A stretch of 64,000 nucleotides of DNA from Parvularcula sp039822105 (lineage in GTDB: Bacteria; Pseudomonadota; Alphaproteobacteria; Caulobacterales; Parvularculaceae), in NCBI GenBank assembly GCA_039822105.1, contig JBCBMW010000002.1, positions 1 through 64,000 on the forward strand, written 5' to 3'. Below are positions 15,610-22,948 of this stretch, in pieces; position 1 is the stretch's first letter; every line of letters starts with the position of its first letter. A program made the position numbers and the translations under genes. A model generated the notes under the pieces. The model was given only the letters and a program-made list of their open reading frames with translations. It was not told the origin of the DNA and ran no database searches.

Positions 15610-16391
15610 TGACGATCCTGAAGCAAGATCTCTCGGGCGGTTGGCTGACCCTCACCATGGACGACCCCGCTCGGCGCAATGCCCTCTCCGATGAGATGTC
15701 CGAGGCGTTGCAGGCCGCCCTGACCAACGTCCATGATGACCGATCCGTACGCGGCATCACCCTGCGCGGCGCTGGCGGTGTCTTTTGCGCAGGCGGCGAT
15801 CTCAAAGCCTTCAAAACCGACCTGCAAGCGGGCGGGATTGAGGCCGTGAAGGACCTCAGCCGCGGCGCTGGCGAGCTTTTCGCGATGGTGGACAGCCAAC
15901 CCCAGCCGGTCATCGCGCTTGTCGACGGGCCCGCAATGGCAGGCGGTCTGGGGCTTGTTTGCTGCGCGGATGTCGTCGCGGTCACGCCAGAGGCGCGGTT
16001 CGCTCTGACGGAGGTCAATCTTGGTATCGTCGCGGCACAGATTGCTCCTTACATCCTGCGCCGTTTTGGCCCCACCGCTGGTCGGCGTCTCATGGTAACG
16101 GCGGCGCGGTTTGATGGGCGGGAGGCACATCGTTTGGGGCTCGCCGACCATCTGGCTGACGATGCAGCAGGTCTTGATGAGTATGCGGAGGGTATCATCG
16201 CGTCAGTGCTGAAAGCTGCTCCAGGCGCCATCGCTGCGACCAAGGCGCTTTGCCGCGCCGCGCCTCACCTCACGCCGGAGGCGATGACCAACGAAGCGGC
16301 CCAGGTTTTTGCCGAAACGCTGATGTCGGATGAAGGGCGCGAAGGCATTGCTGCCTTTGCTGAGAAGCGCAAGCCGAGGTGGGTCCCATGA
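15609..16391 (+). CDS. Enoyl-CoA hydratase/isomerase family (AtuE-like)
   Basis: A 260-residue crotonase. Oxyanion-hole strands are GAGGVFCAGGDLKAF (about residues 52-66) and DGPAMAGGLGLVCCADV (about 106-122). The acid/base position following the second loop is TEVNLGIVAAQIAP, with the Glu at the usual place. In Atu pathways this step hydrates isohexenylglutaconyl-CoA after carboxylation. The ATG at 15609 overlaps the upstream stop in TGATG; a GTG one codon earlier is possible. Confidence 0.85.
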   Translation: MTILKQDLSGGWLTLTMDDPARRNALSDEMSEALQAALTNVHDDRSVRGITLRGAGGVFCAGGDLKAFKTDLQAGGIEAVKDLSRGAGELFAMVDSQPQPVIALVDGPAMAGGLGLVCCADVVAVTPEARFALTEVNLGIVAAQIAPYILRRFGPTAGRRLMVTAARFDGREAHRLGLADHLADDAAGLDEYAEGIIASVLKAAPGAIAATKALCRAAPHLTPEAMTNEAAQVFAETLMSDEGREGIAAFAEKRKPRWVP

Positions 16392-18367
16392 GCCGTCCAA
16401 TCCGTACACTCTTGGTGGCCAATCGCGGAGAAATCGTGGTACGGATCTTCCGGACAGCGAAGGCACTCGGCATCAAAACCGTGGCGATCGCTTCGGAGAT
16501 CGACAAAGACGCACCCCACGCCAAGGCCGCGGATCGGTGCATCGTCATCGGCCCTGCCCCCGCCGCGCAGTCCTATCTCGACCAAGACAAAGTCCTGGCA
16601 GCGGCCAAGGAAGCCGGCGCCGAAGCGATCCACCCAGGCTATGGATTTTTGTCCGAGAACGCCTCATTCGCGCGCGCTGTCGATGAGGCAGGGTTGATCT
16701 TTGTCGGCCCGCCGCCGGACGCGATCGCCGCCATGGGCGACAAAGCGACGTCAAAGCGCCTGATGATCGAAGCGGGCGTGCCTTGCATTCCCGGCTATGA
16801 GGGCGAAGCGCAGGACGAGGCCCTCTTTGCCTCCGAAGCGGACCTTATTGGCTATCCCGTGATGGTGAAAGCGTCGGCTGGCGGCGGCGGTAAGGGTATG
16901 CGGATCGTCTCCTCACCGGGCGATCTGCCTGAAGCGATCGCCCGCGCCCGGTCAGAGGCCGAGGCCTCCTTCGGCGATGGCCGCTTGCTGATCGAAAAGG
17001 CTGTGACGGAGGCGCGCCACGTTGAGGTTCAAGTCTTCGCTGACACCCACGGCACCACCGTGCATCTTGGCGAGCGCGACTGCTCCCTCCAGCGGCGCCA
17101 TCAAAAAGTCATCGAAGAGGCGCCAAGCCCCGCTGTTGACCCAGAACTCCGTGAGCGGATGGGGCAGGCGGCCATCGAGGCAGCACGCGCCGTCGGCTAT
17201 GTCGGCGCAGGCACGGTGGAGTTCCTGCTGGCCAACGACGGCGCTTTCTACTTCCTCGAAATGAACACACGCCTCCAGGTGGAACATCCGGTGACGGAGG
17301 AGGTGACAGGCCTCGACCTGGTCGCCCTCCAACTCCGGGTGGCAGAGGGTCTGCCGCTCGGGTTCAGCCAAGAGGACGTCAGCCTTTCTGGCCACGCTAT
17401 CGAGGCGCGGCTCTATGCTGAGGCCCCCGAAGACGGCTTTCTGCCCCAAGCGGGACCGGTCAAACTGTGGCGGGCGCCCGCGATCGCGCGGAGCGATGCC
17501 GGGATCGAAACCGGCGGCGAGGTGTCCCCCAACTATGATCCCATGCTCACTAAGATCATCGTCCATGGCAGCACGCGCGAGGAAGCGCGGCGTCGGCTGA
17601 TCGCCGCACTTGAGGACACCGCGCTGCTCGGTGTGCGCACCAACCGCGGGTTTCTCCTCGATCTCTTGCGCGATGCACCGTTTGCTGAAGGTCGGGCCCT
17701 CACGACGACGATTGACCAATCCCCTGCGCCCATCGCTCCTGTGGCCGATGACCGGACGCTTGCGGCCAGTGCCCTCGTTCTGCACCTCACCCGGCGCGAT
17801 ACAGCCCTTGCGGCAGCAGGCCCGATCCCTGGTGCACTGCTGGGATGGCAAGGCGGCGCCGACCTCCCCGCGCCCTACGGCCTCAACCGAGGTGACGAAG
17901 TCGTCCGAGTGACCGTAGCTGCCCACCGCGACGCCTACCGGATCGTTGTGGGTGAGGAGACACTGACAGCGAAGGTGGTCGATAGGTCAGCATCAACCGT
18001 CGAGCTTGTGATCAACGGCGCGCCCCTCTCCGCAACCTATCTGTGTGAGGATGCTTCGGTTGAGCTTTCAACCTCAGACCACGCCTACCGCTTCACCGAT
18101 GCTTACCAGATGTCCGCAAGCGGCGCCGACGCGGCGGGCTCTGGCGCCATCACCGCCCCCATGCACGGCGCGATCACCGAAATCACTGTTGAGACAGGCC
18201 AGAAGGTGGCCAAAGGCGAAAAACTGGCCATCTTAGAGGCCATGAAAATGCAACATGAGCTCACAGCGCCCATCGCCGGAACCGTGACAGAGATCGCGGG
18301 CAAAGCGGGCGCGCAGGTTGGCGCAGGAGATATCCTGATCGTCATTGAGCCGGAGGAGGAAACATGA
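16388..18367 (+). CDS. Biotin carboxylase/biotin carrier subunit (AtuF/MccA type)
   Basis: A 659-residue alpha subunit. The order is: biotin carboxylase N-domain (LLVANRGEIVVRIFRTAK), ATP-grasp with KASAGGGGKGM (about residues 159-169), ERDCSLQRRHQKVIEEAPSP and FYFLEMNTRLQVEHPVTE, a BT linker region, and a C-terminal biotinyl domain with EAMKMQHEL, where Lys620 is the biotinylated residue. It pairs with the carboxyltransferase two genes upstream. Its ATG overlaps the hydratase stop in ATGA. Substrate inference is shared with the beta subunit. Confidence 0.92.
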   Translation: MSRPIRTLLVANRGEIVVRIFRTAKALGIKTVAIASEIDKDAPHAKAADRCIVIGPAPAAQSYLDQDKVLAAAKEAGAEAIHPGYGFLSENASFARAVDEAGLIFVGPPPDAIAAMGDKATSKRLMIEAGVPCIPGYEGEAQDEALFASEADLIGYPVMVKASAGGGGKGMRIVSSPGDLPEAIARARSEAEASFGDGRLLIEKAVTEARHVEVQVFADTHGTTVHLGERDCSLQRRHQKVIEEAPSPAVDPELRERMGQAAIEAARAVGYVGAGTVEFLLANDGAFYFLEMNTRLQVEHPVTEEVTGLDLVALQLRVAEGLPLGFSQEDVSLSGHAIEARLYAEAPEDGFLPQAGPVKLWRAPAIARSDAGIETGGEVSPNYDPMLTKIIVHGSTREEARRRLIAALEDTALLGVRTNRGFLLDLLRDAPFAEGRALTTTIDQSPAPIAPVADDRTLAASALVLHLTRRDTALAAAGPIPGALLGWQGGADLPAPYGLNRGDEVVRVTVAAHRDAYRIVVGEETLTAKVVDRSASTVELVINGAPLSATYLCEDASVELSTSDHAYRFTDAYQMSASGADAAGSGAITAPMHGAITEITVETGQKVAKGEKLAILEAMKMQHELTAPIAGTVTEIAGKAGAQVGAGDILIVIEPEEET

Positions 18368-19491
18368 AGTCGCCCATTTGCGAAATGTTCGGGATCGAAT
18401 TCCCACTACTGGCGTTCAGCCATTGCCGGGACGTGGTCGCCGCCGTGTCGAAGGCCGGCGGCATGGGCGTCTTTGGCGCGGTTAATCACACCCCGGAACT
18501 TCTGGAGGAAGAGCTCAGCTGGATTGACGAGCATGTCGACGGCAAGCCTTATGGCCTCGATTTGATTGTCCCCACCTCATCCGCACTCGGCGCGGGTGCT
18601 CCGAATAAAGAGGCTCTCCTCGCCGCAGTTCCGCAAGAACACCGGGACTTCGCCAACGAGGTGCTGGCGAAAGGCGGCGTGGACTCGCCCATTGATGCTG
18701 ATGAAGCCCGTGAGCACCTATTCTTTGCTGATAATCTCTCTACGGAAGGCGCGGGCAAAGCGCTGGATGTCGCGTTCAGCCATCCGGTCAAGCTTGTGGT
18801 CAACGCCCTCGGCGTTCCGCCACAGATCATGATGGACCGGGCCCGCGAGAACGGCGCCAAAGTCGGAGCGCTGGTGGGCTCGGCCCATCACGCGGCCAAG
18901 CAAGCCGAAGCGGGCGTCGATGTCCTCATCGCGGCTGGCGGCGAAGCTGGCGGGCATTGCGGCGAAGTCTCCACGATCGTGCTCGTCCCAGAAGTCGTCC
19001 GTGCAGCGAAGGGCGTCCCTGTTCTCGCCGCTGGCGGCATCGCGACCGGCGGACAGATGGCAGGATTGATGGCCATGGGCGCGGCAGGCGCATGGTGCGG
19101 CTCGGTCTGGCTCACCACCACCGAGGCGGAGACCTCGGAAAGCGTCAAGGAGAAGATGCTGACGGCAACTTCGGCGGACACCGTTCGGTCCCGGTCACGA
19201 ACAGGCAAGCCCTCTCGCCAACTCCGCAGTCCGTGGACGGATGCTTGGGAAGCGAGCGGACCAACCCCCCTCGCAATGCCGCTGCAGACATTGGTTTCAG
19301 AGCCAGCTTTGAGAAAACTCGACAAGCTTGGTGACGGCGGCGATGAAGCAGCGAAAGCCCTCAGCACCTATTGGGTCGGACAGGCCGTGGGTCTGATGAA
19401 CGAAACCGAAAGCGCGGCGGGCGTTGTTCAGCGGTTCAAGGAAGAATTCGCGGAAGCTTACGAGCGGTTGACCGAGACCATCGACGCATGA
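18364..19491 (+). CDS. Nitronate monooxygenase-family flavoprotein
   Basis: A 375-residue TIM-barrel FMN enzyme of the nitronate monooxygenase / 2-nitropropane dioxygenase family. Features include PLLAFSHCRDVVAAVSKAGG with the GGMGVFGA turn, and AAGGEAGGHCGEVSTIVLVP (about residues 197-216), which carries the family His near the flavin, then VPVLAAGGIATGGQMAG for the phosphate. It overlaps the biotin carboxylase stop by four bases, so it belongs to the Atu-like operon although canonical Pseudomonas atu clusters are not described with it. Its substrate here is unlikely to be a nitroalkane; an enoyl-CoA or acyl reductase/oxidase role is an inference. Confidence 0.82.
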   Translation: MKSPICEMFGIEFPLLAFSHCRDVVAAVSKAGGMGVFGAVNHTPELLEEELSWIDEHVDGKPYGLDLIVPTSSALGAGAPNKEALLAAVPQEHRDFANEVLAKGGVDSPIDADEAREHLFFADNLSTEGAGKALDVAFSHPVKLVVNALGVPPQIMMDRARENGAKVGALVGSAHHAAKQAEAGVDVLIAAGGEAGGHCGEVSTIVLVPEVVRAAKGVPVLAAGGIATGGQMAGLMAMGAAGAWCGSVWLTTTEAETSESVKEKMLTATSADTVRSRSRTGKPSRQLRSPWTDAWEASGPTPLAMPLQTLVSEPALRKLDKLGDGGDEAAKALSTYWVGQAVGLMNETESAAGVVQRFKEEFAEAYERLTETIDA

Positions 19492-20282
19492 TCGCGGTTG
19501 CTGACGACTTTCTGGCTGAAACAGAAGCCCTCGCGGTGACAATCGCGCAGTCAGGTCTCGCGTTTGACGCTGCGACGCTCTTTAAAGGGTGGACCGTGAC
19601 AGCGGTCGTCCGTCATCTGCATTTCTGGAATGAGGCGGCGCGGTTGTCGCTTCAGGACCCAGACAGTTTCACAGCGCTCCTGAACGACGTCATGCCGCTG
19701 ATGATGCAGGCCGGCATCCGCGCGACGGAGGACCAGCGCCTTGCTGACCTTGAGGGACAAGCGCTGATCGATGCGTGGCTAGAGACTGCGCGGAACACAG
19801 CCTTGGCCTTTCGTGAAGCGGACCCTGAGCTTCGGCTGGCCTGGGCGGGACCGCCGATGAGCGCTGAGTCCTCGATCACAGCACGCCTGATGGAGACCTG
19901 GGCCCATGCCCAGGCTGTCTACGACGCGGCGGGCCTTGAACGGCAAGACAGTGACAGGATCAAAGCCATTGCGGAGCTCGGTGTCCGGACATTTGGATGG
20001 ACCTATAAGGTCCGTGGCCGCGACAAACCTGAAAGCAAGCCCTTTGTGCGCCTGACCGCACCATCAGGAGACACGTGGACCTGGAACGATGAGCGTCAGG
20101 ATGAAGTGATCGAAGGATCCGCCACGGAGTTCTGCCAGGTCGTCACCCAGACCCGCAACATTGCGGACACGGATCTTCGTGTGACGGGGCCGATCGCCAC
20201 CGAGTGGATGGGTATGGCCCAGTGTTTTGCTGGCGCAGCAGAAGACCCACCAGCGCCCGGCACCCGTCGCAGAGCGGCCTAA
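19488..20282 (+). CDS. TIGR03084-like protein (DinB/maleylpyruvate isomerase-type metal-binding fold)
   Basis: A 264-residue protein whose N-terminal part looks like the mycothiol maleylpyruvate isomerase/DinB four-helix fold: TVTAVVRHLHFWNEAARLSL (about residues 35-54) has the first His region and LMETWAHAQAVYDA (about 132-145) the second. The C-terminal domain (TFGWTYKVRGRDKP) fits the TIGR03084 family. Enzymes of this fold bind a metal and often a thiol cofactor. The ATG at 19488 overlaps the nitronate monooxygenase stop in ATGA, which makes it the last gene of the operon. Function unknown. Confidence 0.7.
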   Translation: MIAVADDFLAETEALAVTIAQSGLAFDAATLFKGWTVTAVVRHLHFWNEAARLSLQDPDSFTALLNDVMPLMMQAGIRATEDQRLADLEGQALIDAWLETARNTALAFREADPELRLAWAGPPMSAESSITARLMETWAHAQAVYDAAGLERQDSDRIKAIAELGVRTFGWTYKVRGRDKPESKPFVRLTAPSGDTWTWNDERQDEVIEGSATEFCQVVTQTRNIADTDLRVTGPIATEWMGMAQCFAGAAEDPPAPGTRRRAA

Positions 20283-20284
20283 CC

Positions 20285-20686
20285 TCAGAGCTCCGGGTGC
20301 CCCTCAAACTGCTTGGCATCATCACAAACGTCGTACCAAGCGGGCTTCTCACCCACGAACTCATGAAAGGCGGTGCGCACCCCTGGATCGGCGTCAAGGC
20401 AATTGGCGGCGACGGGAAACATCTCACCCTCTGAGAGAACCTCGCCTAGCGCCGTGCCGCACACACCGCAGAAATTCCGATTGTACTTATACGGCGTTTT
20501 GGCCTCCAGCGTCGCGACAGCGTCTTGCCCCGCTTCCCAGCGGAACGTCTTGGCATCCACCATCACAAACGTGCTGGCGCCAAATTTTCGGCACCGTGAA
20601 CAATGGCAGGTCGCCATCATCTTTGGCGGCGCTGTCAGTGCAAAGCGCACCGTCCCGCATCCGCAGCTTCCCTTGATCTCTGTCAT
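20285..20686 (-). CDS. GFA family zinc-binding protein
   Basis: A 133-residue member of the GFA family (related to glutathione-dependent formaldehyde-activating enzyme). The zinc-binding cysteines are in GSCGCGTVRF (about residues 6-15), CHCSRCRKFGAS (about 27-38) and FCGVCGT (about 72-78). The ATG at 20686 opens directly into the domain. It diverges from the WYL regulator gene, with a perfect 9-bp dyad between them, so it is the likely regulated target. The family name does not prove formaldehyde chemistry. Confidence 0.82.
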   Translation of the reverse strand: MTEIKGSCGCGTVRFALTAPPKMMATCHCSRCRKFGASTFVMVDAKTFRWEAGQDAVATLEAKTPYKYNRNFCGVCGTALGEVLSEGEMFPVAANCLDADPGVRTAFHEFVGEKPAWYDVCDDAKQFEGHPEL

Positions 20687-20737
20687 CTGCCCGGGCTTCC
20701 TCCTGTCGATCTTCGCCGAGCCTGTGGTAAGGCGGTG

Positions 20738-20761
20738 ATGCTGACAGCATGGTGTCAGCAT
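20738..20761. promoter_or_regulatory. Operator candidate: 9-bp perfect inverted repeat between GFA gene and WYL regulator
   Basis: ATGCTGACA (20738-20746) and TGTCAGCAT (20753-20761) are perfect reverse complements separated by GCATGG. The dyad sits 20 bases before the regulator start and 51 bases before the GFA start. TGACA/TGTCA arms are the sort of site a dimeric HTH-WYL regulator would bind. Confidence 0.65.
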
Positions 20762-20781
20762 TGATTTGCGAGTGAGTGCTG

Positions 20782-21522
20782 ATGCGCCGCGCCGAACGCC
20801 TTTTTGAGATCGTCCAGATCCTGCGCCGGCAGCGGGATCCGATCTCTGCACAAATGATTGCGAACGAACTCGAGGTCTCCAAGCGCTCGGTCTATCGCGA
20901 CATCGCCGCTCTCATGGCGCAGCGGGTACCGATCATCGGCGAGCCCGGTATCGGCTATGTGCTTGAGCGCGGTTTCGACATGCCGCCGCTGATGCTGACG
21001 ACGGACGAGATTGACGCCGCGGTGCTGGGTGCGATGTGGGTCGCGTCGCGCGGAGAACCGGAACTGGCCAAAGCGGCCGAAAACCTAATCGCGAAGATCG
21101 AGGCCATCGCGCCCAAAACCCTGAAGCCCCATATCCTCGAACCAGCCCTGAGTGTCCGACCGACCGAGGTCCGGGAAGCTGATCTCGTCAGTTCCTCCCT
21201 CCTCCGCAAGGCTCTTCGCACAAGGAGGAAAATTGCCCTTCGGTACAAAGATGATAAGGGCGCCGTGACCGAGCGCGTTGTTTGGCCAGTGCTCCTTGGG
21301 TATCGCGACACCGGCCGGATCCTGGCGGCTTGGTGTGAGCTCCGTGAGGGTTTCAGGTACTTCCGCACCGATCGGATGCAATCGGCCGAGATGTTAGCGG
21401 ACCCGATTCCCGAACGATCGGCGCCACTTCGCAAACGCTGGCGTCAGGCCATGGACGCTGAGAGGGAGCGGTATAGGGCTGTTCCTCCGTACAGAGATGA
21501 CATGGATGATCAGGTTCCCTAA
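20782..21522 (+). CDS. HTH/WYL-domain transcriptional regulator (YafY type)
   Basis: A 246-residue regulator. An N-terminal DeoR-like helix-turn-helix (IVQILRRQRDPISAQMIANE, then LEVSKRSVYRDIAALMAQRV) is followed by a WYL domain with IALRYKDDKGAVTERVVWPV (about residues 150-169), CELREGFRYFRTDRM and a C-terminal extension. The ATG at 20782 follows GAGTGA. WYL proteins often regulate the divergent neighbour in response to a small ligand or nucleic acid signal; here the neighbour is the GFA gene. Confidence 0.85.
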   Translation: MRRAERLFEIVQILRRQRDPISAQMIANELEVSKRSVYRDIAALMAQRVPIIGEPGIGYVLERGFDMPPLMLTTDEIDAAVLGAMWVASRGEPELAKAAENLIAKIEAIAPKTLKPHILEPALSVRPTEVREADLVSSSLLRKALRTRRKIALRYKDDKGAVTERVVWPVLLGYRDTGRILAAWCELREGFRYFRTDRMQSAEMLADPIPERSAPLRKRWRQAMDAERERYRAVPPYRDDMDDQVP

Positions 21523-21636
21523 ATGCCGGTGATGGGTGCACGGCGTCGTTGACACAGCTATCGCAGACCACCACGCCAGGTGGGCGCTGTCGCCTCCCCG
21601 AGCGTGAGCACCGACGGGCGCCCAAGGAGGACGAGA

Positions 21637-22326
21637 ATGAGACAATCAGTCTTGGTAACCGGCGGCAACCAGGGGATCGGCCTCGCGATCGTTCAACGTT
21701 TCGCCCGTGAAGGGTTCGCCACCGTTCTGTCTGGCCGGCGACCTGACGCTGTCAGCGATGCGGTTGACAAACTGCGTAAGGATGGCCTCCCTGTCAGTGG
21801 CCTCGTCCTCGATACCGGTGACCGTGAGAGCATCAAGAGCGCGATCAAACAGCTCGATGATGACGGTGTGACGATCTCTGTCCTGATCAACAATGCGGGA
21901 ATCCTTCCCGACGGAACCCTCGCGGATATGTCGGATGATGACCTGACCGCCAGTTTCGACATCAATGTCCTCGGCCCGATTTGGCTTGTGCGGGCACTTG
22001 CCCCTGGCATGGCGGAGCGGGGATACGGACGAATTGTCAATGTCTCGTCGGATTGGGGATCATTTGCCGGCGGAATCGGCGGTCCGGGCGCCTATGGCGT
22101 GACCAAAGCGGCGATGAACGCATCCACGGTTCGGTTGGCCAAGGATTTGCCAAGTTCCATCAAAATCAATGCCATGCACCCGGGTTGGGTCCGAACACGG
22201 ATGGGCGGATCAGGAGCGGCGCGAGCACCCGAAGAGGCGGCAGAGACAGCCTTCTGGCTCGGTACCCTGCCGGACGATGGTCCCAATGGCGGCTTCTTCT
22301 ACGACAAGAAAGAATTCGCCTGGTAG
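21637..22326 (+). CDS. SDR family NAD(P)-dependent oxidoreductase
   Basis: A 229-residue short-chain dehydrogenase. TGGNQGIGLA (about residues 8-17) binds the cofactor; the Arg-Arg after strand two (LSGRRPD) favours NADPH. NNAG, NVSSDWGSFAGG and the YGVTKAAMN Tyr/Lys pair are present, and the C-terminus is short (PNGGFFYDKKEFAW), a pattern seen in carbonyl-reductase-like SDRs. AAGGAGG lies ideally before the ATG at 21637. It reads alone, and no partner points to a substrate. Confidence 0.82.
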   Translation: MRQSVLVTGGNQGIGLAIVQRFAREGFATVLSGRRPDAVSDAVDKLRKDGLPVSGLVLDTGDRESIKSAIKQLDDDGVTISVLINNAGILPDGTLADMSDDDLTASFDINVLGPIWLVRALAPGMAERGYGRIVNVSSDWGSFAGGIGGPGAYGVTKAAMNASTVRLAKDLPSSIKINAMHPGWVRTRMGGSGAARAPEEAAETAFWLGTLPDDGPNGGFFYDKKEFAW

Positions 22327-22364
22327 CGCCAATCCGTACAGTGATTGTCGAAATATCAGCGCTC

Positions 22365-22395
22365 TTGGGCGGATGCGGCTGAACGGCACGCCCAA
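22365..22395 (+). terminator. Stem-loop after SDR gene
   Basis: TTGGGCG (22365-22371) pairs with CGCCCAA (22389-22395) around a 17-base loop, 39 bases after the SDR stop. It lacks a clear T-run, so it could equally be an operator-like dyad ahead of the metal uptake genes. Confidence 0.35.
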
Positions 22396-22448
22396 AATCC
22401 GCAGCCCTCACATTGGCAGGCGAAGCAATCTGAGCTTAAAGGCCTGTC

Positions 22449-22883
22449 ATGAAGTCTGTCGTCAACTCTTTGCGCCATCGGACCCGGTGGAGTGCGCTCA
22501 TCGTCGTTTTGGCGATGGCGCTGCAGGGAATGGTGCCGACGGGTTACATGGTTGCCCAGTCTCCGGCCGACGGATCGATCGTGGTCGAGATCTGTACCCA
22601 AGGTCTCGCCAAGCAGTTCGTACGGATCGATCTCGCTACCGGTCAGTCGACCGTTGTCAGCGAAGGCGGGCACGATGGCCCCTCCGATCATGACCCTGAT
22701 GACATGGCGAACGCAGCCTGCGCCCAGGCCGCGACAGCCCTAGCGGGGGCACCGCTCTGCGCCGCGGCCGATGTTGCAGCTGTGCATGGCCACGACCATC
22801 AGTGGCCAATGCCGCGCGCACCGCCGCTGGAGCAAGTGAGCGGCGCCGCGGTGCCGCCCCGGAGCCCACCTCTCACTCTCTGA
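22449..22883 (+). CDS. DUF2946-like exported protein
   Basis: A 144-residue protein with an N-terminal hydrophobic segment (WSALIVVLAMALQGMVPTGY) and the pattern MVPTGYMV...IVVEICTQGL, typical of DUF2946 proteins found beside TonB receptors and metal genes. The C-terminal part holds His residues (HDGPSDHDPDD, HGHDHQW) and Cys, fitting periplasmic metal binding. It lies 65 bases before the TonB receptor start and is probably cotranscribed. The role (copper or iron handling) is inferred from context. Confidence 0.6.
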   Translation: MKSVVNSLRHRTRWSALIVVLAMALQGMVPTGYMVAQSPADGSIVVEICTQGLAKQFVRIDLATGQSTVVSEGGHDGPSDHDPDDMANAACAQAATALAGAPLCAAADVAAVHGHDHQWPMPRAPPLEQVSGAAVPPRSPPLTL

Positions 22884-22948
22884 CCGTTCCCACCAACCGT
22901 CAGCCCTGCGCACGGCCTCGGCCACTTGCGCATTTTCAGAGTGAACCC

